Assembly: GCA_900315765.1 (NCBI GenBank)
Contig: ONAK01000025.1
Coordinates: forward strand, 1-44,707
Direction of reading: 5' to 3'
Source: an uncultured Prevotella sp.
GTDB taxonomy: Bacteria; Bacteroidota; Bacteroidia; Bacteroidales; Bacteroidaceae
DNA: 44,707 bases
Shown here: one piece after another, positions 7,144 to 14,604 of the stretch
Layout: each line of letters opens with the position of its first letter
How positions within the stretch are numbered: the first letter of the stretch is position 1
Notes under the pieces: generated by a model
Told to the model about the DNA's origin: nothing
The model's database searches: none
The model's input: only the letters and a program-made list of their open reading frames with translations
Translations under genes and position numbers: made by a program

Positions 7144-8091
7144 TCAGAAGAATTTTACTTCTTCGCCGATAACCTCGCTGAGTAGCAGGTTAGCTAAGCG
7201 ACTTGTTCCCATTCGGAACCACTGATTAGTGAGCCATTTTTCGCCAAGAACCTCTTTTACGATGGTGTAGTATATCAATGCGTCCATCACGCTGTTTAGG
7301 CCTCCAGCGGGCTTAAAACCTATTTGTATGCCGGTTTCATCGTAGTATTCCTTGATAGCCTGGCACATCACGTAGGCTGCCTCTGGTGTGGCAGCTGGTT
7401 GCTCCTTACCTGTAGATGTCTTGATATAGTCGGCTCCTGCATACATGGCGAGGATTGAGGCGGTCTTGATGTTCTGTGCTGTCTTCAGGCAGCCTGTTTC
7501 CAGAATGACCTTAAGTTTGGCATCGCCACAGGCCTCTTTCATCTGCTGAATCTCGTCGATACATGTCTCGTAATCGCCTGAGAGGAATGCACCTACTGAG
7601 AGTACCATATCAATCTCTGTGGCGCCGTCTTTTACAGCCAGACCAGTCTCGATGGTCTTAACCTCAATCAGTGCCTGAGAAGAAGGGAATGATCCCGATA
7701 CGCAAGCTACCTCAACGCCTTCGATTTCGAGGGTCTCAGAAACGACTTTTGCAAAGCGTGGATATACGCAGATGGTGGCTACGTGGGGTAGGTGAGGGTA
7801 GTTCTCTTCGAACTGATTGACGCGCTCTGTAAAGGCCAGCACGCTTTCGTCAGAATCGGTGGTCTTCAGGGTGGTAAGCTCAACGCTACCCATCAGGAAT
7901 TTCTTTACCTCAAGGGTGTCGTTCTCGGCTACTTTGTTGGCAATAATATCTTTTACTGCCTCCTTTACTTCCTCGTCTGTGATGTTGAGGTTGTACTTAC
8001 TCAGAGCCTCTTCCATGCGGCTCTTCTGTGGCATCTCAAAGTGGTGATGATGCTCGTGCTCGTGTTCGTGTTCGTGATGATGTTCTGCCAT
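7144..8091 (-). CDS. deoC: Deoxyribose-phosphate aldolase with His-rich N-terminal tail
   Basis: DeoC splits 2-deoxyribose 5-phosphate into glyceraldehyde 3-phosphate and acetaldehyde in deoxynucleoside salvage. Catalytic residues are visible: the Schiff-base Lys in GADYIKTSTGK, the second Lys in GFKPAGG, and the Asp in TEIDMVLS. The 315 residues include an unusual start: within the first 17 residues there are ten His alternating with Glu (HHHEHEHEHEHHHH), which looks like a metal-binding tail. The rest begins like ordinary Bacteroidales DeoC (EEALSKYNLNITDEEV). Last gene of the dtd operon, 30 nt after the MazG-like gene; the shared terminator lies just beyond. Enzyme call is firm; the tail's role is unknown. 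Confidence 0.93.
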   Translation of the reverse strand: MAEHHHEHEHEHEHHHHFEMPQKSRMEEALSKYNLNITDEEVKEAVKDIIANKVAENDTLEVKKFLMGSVELTTLKTTDSDESVLAFTERVNQFEENYPHLPHVATICVYPRFAKVVSETLEIEGVEVACVSGSFPSSQALIEVKTIETGLAVKDGATEIDMVLSVGAFLSGDYETCIDEIQQMKEACGDAKLKVILETGCLKTAQNIKTASILAMYAGADYIKTSTGKEQPAATPEAAYVMCQAIKEYYDETGIQIGFKPAGGLNSVMDALIYYTIVKEVLGEKWLTNQWFRMGTSRLANLLLSEVIGEEVKFF

Positions 8092-8121
8092 AATTGCTTG
8101 TTGTTATATTGTTAAAACTGT

Positions 8122-8448
8122 TTATGCCATCAATTTCTTGTTTTGGATATGCCTCAGAGAGTCGCGCTGGGTCTTCTTTTCGATAGATTTCTGCAACTCT
8201 TCTGTCAAATCAACGCCTGTTTGATTGGCCAGACAAAGTAATACCCAAAGGATATCAGCCATCTCTTCGCCTAAGTTGTCTTTTTCGCCTGGTTTAAAGC
8301 TTTGATCGCCATATTTGCGGGCCATAACGCGGGCTAGTTCGCCTACTTCTTCTGTCAGAACTGCCATATTTGTCAGCTCCGAAAAGTAGCGTACGCCATA
8401 CTCCTTTATCCAGCGGTCAACCGCCTCTTGTGCCTCTTTTATCGTCAT
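8122..8448 (-). CDS. MazG-like nucleotide pyrophosphohydrolase
   Basis: A 108-residue all-alpha NTP pyrophosphatase that probably removes non-canonical or excess (d)NTPs by cutting them to the monophosphate and pyrophosphate. The magnesium-binding signature is present as LTEEVGELARV (EExxE-type) and GEEMADILWVLLCLAN (ExxD). ATG 8448 was chosen because it overlaps the upstream stop as ATGA; a longer frame to 8523 would run deep into the neighbour. It sits between a membrane-protein gene and deoC, consistent with a nucleotide-housekeeping operon. The natural substrate cannot be told. Confidence 0.85.
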   Translation of the reverse strand: MTIKEAQEAVDRWIKEYGVRYFSELTNMAVLTEEVGELARVMARKYGDQSFKPGEKDNLGEEMADILWVLLCLANQTGVDLTEELQKSIEKKTQRDSLRHIQNKKLMA

Positions 8449-8738
8449 TTTATGATGTATTGAATCTTTTCTAATAGTAACAACATCGGTAAACAAGCGA
8501 GATAGATTATTATAGCAATCCATCCCTCTAGTCCTTCAAGTTCTCTAATTTCATATCCTCCATAAACTATTAAAGCTGTTATGAATGGTATAGCAATGAT
8601 CGTTAGATGAAATAAGGTTAAAATATATGTCACTAGTAGGCATCCCGAGATGAATAGAATAAATCTTTTCATTCGTTTGCTGGCAATATCCGACCATTCT
8701 TCCTTTATTTCTTTTGTAAGCCACTTCAATGCTTTCAT
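8445..8738 (-). CDS. Small membrane protein of unknown function
   Basis: The 97 residues start at ATG 8738 (MKALKWLTKEIKEEW), which overlaps the upstream stop as ATGA. A charged, probably cytoplasmic stretch of about 30 residues is followed by two or three hydrophobic helices (FILFISGCLLVTYILTLF, TIIAIPFITALIVYGGY, GWIAIIIYLACLPMLLLL). I recognise no family. Position between another small membrane protein and the MazG-like gene suggests co-expression but does not reveal a role. Confidence 0.6.
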   Translation of the reverse strand: MKALKWLTKEIKEEWSDIASKRMKRFILFISGCLLVTYILTLFHLTIIAIPFITALIVYGGYEIRELEGLEGWIAIIIYLACLPMLLLLEKIQYIIK

Positions 8739-8983
8739 TTGTGAAATATCATTTGGGTGATAAGTATGAAAATGCAAATCAGTAGTATTACGATATACTG
8801 CTTGTTATCGCGTTCGTATTCCTTCCAATGGAATGCTTTGTAGAGGAAAACGGTGAGGAATATCAGCAATCCAACGCCACATGGCCATGCGCCGATGGCG
8901 TAGCTTTTTACCATCGAAAGCACTACGCCGATTACCAGGAGTAGGGCACTTGCTAGTTCTAATTCTTTTAGATATTTCTTCAT
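8735..8983 (-). CDS. Small three-helix membrane protein of unknown function
   Basis: The 82 residues hold three predicted membrane helices: LASALLLVIGVVLSMV, a glycine-rich one (GAWPCGVGLLIFLTVFLY), and YIVILLICIFILITQMIF, with a short basic start. It begins 5 nt after the dtd stop and overlaps the next gene by ATGA, so it belongs to the same transcript. No family recognised. Confidence 0.6.
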   Translation of the reverse strand: MKKYLKELELASALLLVIGVVLSMVKSYAIGAWPCGVGLLIFLTVFLYKAFHWKEYERDNKQYIVILLICIFILITQMIFHK

Positions 8984-8988
8984 CGCTT

Positions 8989-9441
8989 TTATTCCTTATT
9001 CTTTGTGTCCATGCAGATGGTTACAGGACCATCGTTCAGCAGTTCTACCTTCATGTCGGCGCCAAATTCACCTGTGGCTACTTGTTGTCCGATGGCTTCA
9101 GAAAGCTGTGCGCAGAAGGCTTCGTAGAGTGGGATAGAGTGCTCGTGCGAGCCAGCACGGAACCAAGAAGGGCGATTTCCCTTTTTATAGCTTGCAAACA
9201 GCGTGAACTGACTGACTACCAGACAGTTACCTTTTACATCGAGTATCGAGCGATTCATCACATCGTTCTCATCGCCAAATACGCGCAGATTGGCTATCTT
9301 CTTTACCAGCCATTCTACATCTTCCATCGTGTCTTCATCGCAAACGCCTAATAGTATTAGGTATCCCTGACCAATCTGGCCATGAACGCTGCCCTCGATG
9401 GTAACGCTGGCGTGGGTAACTCGTTGTATGACTGCTCTCAT
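8989..9441 (-). CDS. dtd: D-aminoacyl-tRNA deacylase
   Basis: DTD hydrolyses D-amino acids (and glycine mischarged on tRNA-Ala) from tRNA, keeping translation homochiral. The two active-site signatures are present: SQFTLFAS, and NDGPVTICMD, where the usual N-x-GPV-T motif at the dimer interface is intact. Length (150 aa) is normal. It is the first gene of the five-gene minus-strand operon ending in deoC and has a textbook Bacteroidota promoter directly upstream. Confidence 0.95.
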   Translation of the reverse strand: MRAVIQRVTHASVTIEGSVHGQIGQGYLILLGVCDEDTMEDVEWLVKKIANLRVFGDENDVMNRSILDVKGNCLVVSQFTLFASYKKGNRPSWFRAGSHEHSIPLYEAFCAQLSEAIGQQVATGEFGADMKVELLNDGPVTICMDTKNKE

Positions 9442-9458
9442 TGTTGCTTATTTTGCCG

Positions 9459-9490
9459 CAAAGTTACAAACTTATTTTGTAATTTCCAAA
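9459..9490 (-). promoter_or_regulatory. Promoter of the dtd operon
   Basis: On the minus strand TTTG (9490-9487), then exactly 20 nt, then TAACTTTG (9466-9459). This is an excellent match to the Bacteroidota -33/-7 consensus. The predicted start lies about 14 nt before the dtd ATG. Confidence 0.8.
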
Positions 9491-9519
9491 TATCTACAGA
9501 ATTGTTTTTGGATTGCTAT

Positions 9520-9677
9520 CATGACAATCGTGACAAATGACAGCGTCATTTTTCATGTTGTCGCGCCTCTAAAATATGCCATTATATATATTTATATATA
9601 TAATGAAATCTATTCAATGTTTTCTTGTTTTTCTCTCTGCTCTCATTATGCCACTGTCATTTGTCATGATTGTCATG
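9520..9677. repeat. 24-bp near-perfect inverted repeat enclosing an AT-rich core
   Basis: The left arm (9520-9543) and the right arm (9654-9677) are reverse complements at 23 of 24 positions; both are built from repeated TGACA/TGTCA words. The 110-bp core is AT-rich and includes an interrupted ATATAT palindrome (9581-9604). The gap between dtd and uvrC (about 380 bp) has no convincing gene. Size and structure resemble a miniature inverted-repeat element, but no target-site duplication is obvious; a multi-site operator is the alternative. Confidence 0.6.
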
Positions 9678-9710
9678 CTGTCATTTTTTCGCTTTCGTTA
9701 GGAAAAACTA

Positions 9711-9787
9711 ATTCCCTCACGTGGGAATAATATTTTCCTCACGAGGCCGCAAAACGAGCCGTAATTTCGTGCCTTTCGAGATTACGG
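9711..9787. repeat. Cluster of small hairpins downstream of uvrC
   Basis: Three inverted repeats in a row: ATTCCC/GGGAAT around 9711-9728, CCTC/GAGG around 9737-9746, and CCGTAATTTCG (9759-9769) with CGAGATTACGG (9777-9787), 11 bp with one wobble. They lie just beyond the uvrC stop on its transcript and may end or protect that mRNA; T runs are poor, so this is not a classical terminator. Confidence 0.4.
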
Positions 9788-9825
9788 TTTTCAGGTCGTT
9801 TGCTTACGGCTTTCTGATAGTTTCA

Positions 9826-11631
9826 TTACGACAAACTCTCAGGGTGGAAGTGCTGATAAACGATTTTGGCCTTGGCAGGTCCTATCAGATCGGATAGGGT
9901 AGTGAGTTCGGCCTCGCGTATCTTTTTAACCGATTTGAGGGCGTTTAAAAGCTCGTCACGAGTCTTGGGACCTATTCCCTTAATGTCGTCCATCTCCGAG
10001 TGCAAAGCGCGCTTAGAACGCTTGTCTCGATGGAATGTGATGGCAAAGCGATGCACCTCGTCCTGTATCTGAGTGAGTACATGGAATAGCTCTGATTCTA
10101 CCTTGAGTGCAATCTTCATTGGAGGGAATCCATAGAGTAATTCGTTGGTACGGTGACGATCGTCTTTCGCCAGTCCGGCGATGGGGATATCGAGGTTCAG
10201 TTCGTCTTGAATTACCTCGCGTATTACCTCCATCTGTCCCTTACCGCCATCGGCGATAATAAGGTCGGGTAGGGGTTGCTCTTCCTCAATCAAACGGGTA
10301 TAACGGCGATGCACAACTTCTTTCATCGAAGCATAATCATCAGGGCCCACAACGGTCTTGATATTGTATCGCTTATAGTCGCTTTTCGAGGGTTTCATTT
10401 TCTTGAAAACGATGCATGCGGCTACGGCATCGGTACCTGATATGTTCGAGTTGTCGAAGCACTCAATCTGGTAGGGTAGTTTGGGTAGATGAAGCTTATC
10501 TTGCAGCTCCTTCATCAGTCGGGTTTGCTTCTGCTCTGGGTTCAGCTTTTCGGCTTGTTTCAAGCGGTCAAACTTGTACTCTTTACAGTTCATAATCGAG
10601 AGGTCGAGCAGCTTCTTTTTATCGCCCAGTTTAGGCACGGTAAACTTAACGCCTTCTAACTCTACGTCTACTTCTTCTTGAACTATTATCTCTTTAGAAT
10701 CGCTCTTAAATCGTTCTCTCAATTCTACGATACCAAGCTGAAGAAGCTCCTCGTCAGTCTCATTCAGTTTCTTTTTGTATTCGATGGTAAAACTCTGGTT
10801 GATACTGCCGTTGGATACGTGAATATAGTTGATAAAGGCCATCTTTTCGTCGGATGTAATCGAGAAAACATCCACTTTATCGATGGTCTGACTGACTACC
10901 TGACTCTTGCTGACGAATCCGTCCAGAGCCAGATATTTGCGCTTAACTTCCTCAGCTTCTTCGAATCTCAGTTCTTCTGAAAGGTGTAGCATTTCTTCCT
11001 TCAGATCTCTGAGTACTTCGCGCGTATTACCTTTTAGGATTTCGCGTGCCTGAGCGATGTTCTTCTGGTAGTCCTCGCATTTCTTGATATGATAGTCGAG
11101 ACAAACGCGATATTTTCCGCTCTGAATACCTTCTTTTGTGATAGGCTGTCGGCAGGTTCTTGGCCTATATAATTCCTTAATCAGGTTCAGTACGTCGTAC
11201 ATGGCGCTTACCTTGGCATACGGACCATAATATGTGCCGAATTTCTTGTTGATGGTTCGTGTTTTGAAAATGCGAGGGAAGAATTCGTTGGTGATGCAGA
11301 TAGAAGGGTAGGTCTTACCGTCTTTCAGCAGTACATTGTAACGAGGGTTGTATTTCTTGATGAGTGAGTTCTCCAGGAGTAGGGCATCTTCTTCGGTATT
11401 AACTACGGTGTAGCTGATATCGAAAATCTTGCTGACCAGTACCTTTGTTTTGAATCTGTCAACCTCTGTATGGAAATAGCTCGAAACTCTATTTTTTAAG
11501 CTTTTGGCCTTTCCCACATAGATGATGGTTTTCTCTTCATCATAGAACTGATAGCTACCAGGTTTGTCTGGCAGTCTTCTTACTATACTCTTGAGATACT
11601 CCAATCGCTTCTCGTTTTCTTCCTTCGTCAT
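9826..11631 (-). CDS. uvrC: Excinuclease ABC subunit C
   Basis: UvrC makes both incisions around a DNA lesion in nucleotide excision repair, in complex with UvrB. Domains in order: GIY-YIG nuclease near the N-terminus (IIYVGKAKSLKNRVSSYF), Cys-containing linker with RPRTCRQPI, UVR helix pair (about 205-240, LRFEEAEEVKR) that binds UvrB, RNase H-like second nuclease (IECFDNSNISGTDAVA; LIIADGGKGQ), and C-terminal helix-hairpin-helix (IKGIGPKTRDELLNAL). The 601 residues are full length. It starts 14 nt after apt and is the last gene of the rhodanese-mnmG-apt-uvrC run. Confidence 0.96.
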   Translation of the reverse strand: MTKEENEKRLEYLKSIVRRLPDKPGSYQFYDEEKTIIYVGKAKSLKNRVSSYFHTEVDRFKTKVLVSKIFDISYTVVNTEEDALLLENSLIKKYNPRYNVLLKDGKTYPSICITNEFFPRIFKTRTINKKFGTYYGPYAKVSAMYDVLNLIKELYRPRTCRQPITKEGIQSGKYRVCLDYHIKKCEDYQKNIAQAREILKGNTREVLRDLKEEMLHLSEELRFEEAEEVKRKYLALDGFVSKSQVVSQTIDKVDVFSITSDEKMAFINYIHVSNGSINQSFTIEYKKKLNETDEELLQLGIVELRERFKSDSKEIIVQEEVDVELEGVKFTVPKLGDKKKLLDLSIMNCKEYKFDRLKQAEKLNPEQKQTRLMKELQDKLHLPKLPYQIECFDNSNISGTDAVAACIVFKKMKPSKSDYKRYNIKTVVGPDDYASMKEVVHRRYTRLIEEEQPLPDLIIADGGKGQMEVIREVIQDELNLDIPIAGLAKDDRHRTNELLYGFPPMKIALKVESELFHVLTQIQDEVHRFAITFHRDKRSKRALHSEMDDIKGIGPKTRDELLNALKSVKKIREAELTTLSDLIGPAKAKIVYQHFHPESLS

Positions 11632-11645
11632 TTTGGGAACATTCT

Positions 11646-12173
11646 TTAGATAGTGAGTAACGTGGTGAGGTCGATGTCTTTAAACTCGTCGCGCCCATGC
11701 AGTCCCTCGTCTGTTATCTCAATGATGAAGTTCATGTATACCTTCTTAGGCTTGAAGTGCTGAACCAGTTTGTAGGCAGCTTTGGCAGTACCACCTGTAG
11801 CCAACAAATCGTCGTGGATAAGTACCACATCGTTTTCATCGATAGAGTCGAGGTGCATCTCGATGGTATCTACGCCATACTCTTTTGAGAACGATTCCTT
11901 GATGGTGGTGTAGGGGAGTTTTCCTGGTTTACGTGCCATCACCATGCCGCAACCCAGTTTTGATGCTAATGCGGCAGCCATGATGAAACCGCGGCTTTCG
12001 ATACCAACGATCTTGGTGATGCCCTTGTCTTTGTAAAGCTCATACAGCTCTTCGGTCATAATCTTCATGCACTCTGCACTTTTATAGAGTGTAGTAACGT
12101 CGCGGAAGTTGATGCCCTTCTTGGGGAAATCTGGTATGCAACGCAGATTGTCTAACAGTGTTTTGTTGTTCAT
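11646..12173 (-). CDS. apt: Adenine phosphoribosyltransferase
   Basis: APT makes AMP from adenine and PRPP in purine salvage. The PRPP-binding loop is seen as VLIHDDLLATGGTAKAA, and the flexible loop and base pocket include ESRGF and RKPGKLPY. I chose ATG 12173 (MNNKTLLDNL, 175 aa), the usual Bacteroidales start. The frame stays open for 17 more codons and would begin MFHVKH, but that is only translation of the parS site. It follows mnmG at 50 nt and precedes uvrC at 14 nt. Confidence 0.95.
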   Translation of the reverse strand: MNNKTLLDNLRCIPDFPKKGINFRDVTTLYKSAECMKIMTEELYELYKDKGITKIVGIESRGFIMAAALASKLGCGMVMARKPGKLPYTTIKESFSKEYGVDTIEMHLDSIDENDVVLIHDDLLATGGTAKAAYKLVQHFKPKKVYMNFIIEITDEGLHGRDEFKDIDLTTLLTI

Positions 12174-12207
12174 AATCAGTGAGTTATAATGTTTGTTACT
12201 TGTCGAA

Positions 12208-12223
12208 TGTTTCACGTGGAACA
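12208..12223. promoter_or_regulatory. parS centromere-like site (ParB binding)
   Basis: The 16-mer TGTTTCACGTGGAACA, or TGTTCCACGTGAAACA on the other strand, fits the near-universal parS consensus TGTTnCACGTGAAACA. It lies directly after the mnmG stop, between mnmG and apt. ParB loads at such sites, which normally cluster near the replication origin. parA and parB are not in this window. Confidence 0.85.
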
Positions 12224-14119
12224 TTATCTTCCCATCAGCACCAGCAGTACGTTGATGTCGCTAGGAGATACGCCTGGTATGCGACTTGCCTGTGCCAGCG
12301 TCTCGGGTTGAATCTTCATCAGTTTCTGTCGGCATTCCGTCGAAAGACCCTGAAGTTCTTCGTAGTTAAACTTACCATGTATTCGGATATTTTCCAAACG
12401 ATGCATCTTTTCGGCCACCAATCGTTCACGCTCGATATATCCTTTATATTTCATTCTTATCTCTGCAGCTTCTGTAATTTCCTCAACACGATTAGATGGG
12501 CGGTTAAGTGCTTCTTTTAGTGATGGAATCACCTCTGAGAGATTTTCGAGGTTCAGTTGTGGACGATTCACCAAATCAATCAGTTTGCATCCAAACTGGA
12601 GTGGGGTAGTGCCAAGGGCTTCGAGTGATGGATTGATCAGTTTGGGTTTAATCGCAAAATTCTGACAGAAGTTCTCGATTTCTTCGATAGCTTGCTTCTT
12701 CTCCATCCACCAGTCGTAGCGGTCTTTCTTCACGATACCTAACTCATATCCCTTCTCAGTCAAACGCGCATCAGCATCATCCTGGCGCAGCAGGATGCGG
12801 TATTCGGCTCTTGAGGTGAACATACGATATGGCTCATCCACGCCTTTAGTTACCAAATCATCGATTAATACGCCAATATATGCTTCGTCGCGATGCAGAA
12901 TAAACTGCTTGTTTGCTGCGTCTGTATCGCTACCGGCACAGCCAGCTTTAAGTGCTGCATTGATACCAGCCAAGGTTCCTTGACCTCCTGCTTCCTCGTA
13001 TCCGGTGGTTCCATTCACCTGTCCTGCCATAAACAGACCTTCAATAATCTTCGATTCCAACGAGTGATTCAGTTGGGTAGGATCAAAGAAATCGTATTCT
13101 ATCGCATAGCCCGGACGGTATACCTTAACATCGCGGAAAGCAGGCATTTTCTTCAGTGCTTCTATCTGCACATCCATTGGGAGCGATGATGAGAAGCCGT
13201 TCAGATACATCTCGTTGGTATCCTCACCTTCTGGTTCCAGGAACAGCGGGTGCTTATCTCTGTCAGGGAATGTCACAAGCTTTGTTTCTATCGAAGGACA
13301 ATAACGCGGACCAATCGATTGAATCTGACCATTATATAGCGGTGAATCCGCCAATCCGCTCTTCAGAATCTCATGAACTTCAGAGTTGGTGTTCACCGTC
13401 CAACAAGGCAATTGTTTCAGTGCGCCACCTTTATTCATATATGAGAACTGATAAGGGCGAGACTCGCCAGGCTGTTCTTCGAGGTCTTCAAAGTGAACCG
13501 ATCGCTTGTCGATACGTACAGGCGTTCCTGTCTTCATGCGAGCGGCCACAACGCCATGAAGCGTGATGCTCTCGGTGAAATGGGCAACTGCAGGTTCGGC
13601 TATACGACCGCCAGGAACCATTTTTCGACCTATGTGCATTAAACCATTCAGAAATGTACCTGCAGTGATGACTATGCTTTTGGCGTAAATCTCTGTGTCC
13701 CAGATGGTTCTGACGCCAACAGCCTTCTTGTCTTCCACAATCAGCTCGTCGGCCTGGTCCTGCCATACATCTAAATTCTCGGTTTCATCGATATGTTTGC
13801 GCCATTCCCAAATGAATTTGCCACGATCGCACTGAGCACGAGGACTCCATACGGCTGGACCCTTGCCAACGTTCAGCATTCTGAACTGTATCGACGTCGC
13901 ATCGGTTACCAGTCCCATCTGACCGCCGAGTGCGTCTATCTCTCTGACTATCTGACCTTTAGCGATTCCGCCTATAGCAGGATTGCACGACATTTGTGCA
14001 ATCTTATTCATATCCATCGTCACCAGACAAGTCTTGGCGCCCATGTTGGCCGAAGCACAAGCCGCCTCACAACCAGCATGACCACCGCCTATGACGATGA
14101 CATCGTACTTTAATATCAC
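12224..14119 (-). CDS. mnmG: tRNA uridine-5-carboxymethylaminomethyl modification enzyme MnmG (GidA)
   Basis: With MnmE, MnmG installs the cmnm5 group on U34 of tRNAs reading split codon boxes. Seen: FAD-binding VIGGGHAGCEAA at the start, the signature CNPAIGGIAKGQIVREIDALGG region, GYAIEYDFFDP and GTTGYEEAGGQG. The 631 residues are full length. It begins with GTG at 14119, overlapping the rhodanese stop (GTGA), which suggests coupled translation. The parS site sits right after its stop. Confidence 0.96.
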   Translation of the reverse strand: MILKYDVIVIGGGHAGCEAACASANMGAKTCLVTMDMNKIAQMSCNPAIGGIAKGQIVREIDALGGQMGLVTDATSIQFRMLNVGKGPAVWSPRAQCDRGKFIWEWRKHIDETENLDVWQDQADELIVEDKKAVGVRTIWDTEIYAKSIVITAGTFLNGLMHIGRKMVPGGRIAEPAVAHFTESITLHGVVAARMKTGTPVRIDKRSVHFEDLEEQPGESRPYQFSYMNKGGALKQLPCWTVNTNSEVHEILKSGLADSPLYNGQIQSIGPRYCPSIETKLVTFPDRDKHPLFLEPEGEDTNEMYLNGFSSSLPMDVQIEALKKMPAFRDVKVYRPGYAIEYDFFDPTQLNHSLESKIIEGLFMAGQVNGTTGYEEAGGQGTLAGINAALKAGCAGSDTDAANKQFILHRDEAYIGVLIDDLVTKGVDEPYRMFTSRAEYRILLRQDDADARLTEKGYELGIVKKDRYDWWMEKKQAIEEIENFCQNFAIKPKLINPSLEALGTTPLQFGCKLIDLVNRPQLNLENLSEVIPSLKEALNRPSNRVEEITEAAEIRMKYKGYIERERLVAEKMHRLENIRIHGKFNYEELQGLSTECRQKLMKIQPETLAQASRIPGVSPSDINVLLVLMGR

Positions 14120-14517
14120 TTTTCTGTCTCCTTTCCTGCTTCAGTCCAAGCCTTGTAGCCGCCTTCGAGGTTGAAAACAAAATAGCCCTCTGCAGCCAGC
14201 TTACCAGCAGCCATAGCACTACGGCGCCCACTTCGGCAATATACCATAACTGTCTTATTCTTAGGCAGTTGCTCAATGGCTTTCTTCATAAAGTTAATAC
14301 TGTCCTTGACGTCGATGTTGATGGCTCCTTTCAGATGTCCCTCTTTGAATTCCTCTGGAGTACGGACATCAACCAGAACGCAATCATCGCCGCTGTTTTC
14401 CAATGTGTGATGGAAGCCGTCAACTTCAATCGTCATAAATGCATCGTTGCTTCCACTCTGTGCCCAACCTATATTCATTGAGGCTGCAAGCATCAAGGTT
14501 AAAAACAGTTTCTTCAT
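14116..14517 (-). CDS. Exported single-domain rhodanese-like protein
   Basis: The 133 residues begin with a signal peptide (MKKLFLTLMLAASMNIGWAQ), followed by one rhodanese domain: VLVDVRTPEEFKEGHLKGA, and the active loop VYCRSGRRS with the catalytic Cys. It probably moves sulfur or handles persulfides in the periplasm; the substrate is unknown. The gene is first in a run with mnmG, apt and uvrC and overlaps mnmG by 4 nt. A Bacteroidota promoter inside a large palindrome lies upstream. Confidence 0.85.
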   Translation of the reverse strand: MKKLFLTLMLAASMNIGWAQSGSNDAFMTIEVDGFHHTLENSGDDCVLVDVRTPEEFKEGHLKGAINIDVKDSINFMKKAIEQLPKNKTVMVYCRSGRRSAMAAGKLAAEGYFVFNLEGGYKAWTEAGKETEK

Positions 14518-14541
14518 ATTAAATACTTTATTAAATAATTA

Positions 14542-14581
14542 CGGTTGCAAAGATACGAATAATTTTGTATTTTTGCAACCG
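14542..14581. promoter_or_regulatory. Palindromic promoter/operator region before the rhodanese gene
   Basis: Arms 14542-14556 and 14567-14581 are complementary at 14 of 15 positions around a ten-base AT loop. The minus strand holds GTTG, 20 nt, TATCTTTG (14555-14548), a good rhodanese-mnmG promoter; the plus strand holds a mirror-image TATTTTTG. It could be an operator overlapping the promoter, or also end the upstream gene's transcript. Confidence 0.55.
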
Positions 14582-14604
14582 ATTAATCAGAAAAAGTGTT
14601 AACC

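Noticed and set aside
9398..9730. Plus-strand open frame across the dtd-uvrC gap
   Set aside because: It overlaps the dtd start on the other strand and the 24-bp inverted repeat, its residues look random and tyrosine/isoleucine-rich, and no promoter or family resemblance supports it.
11646..12224. Longer apt reading frame starting MFHVKHSTSN
   Set aside because: The extra N-terminus is translation of the parS site and spacer; the conserved start is ATG 12173.
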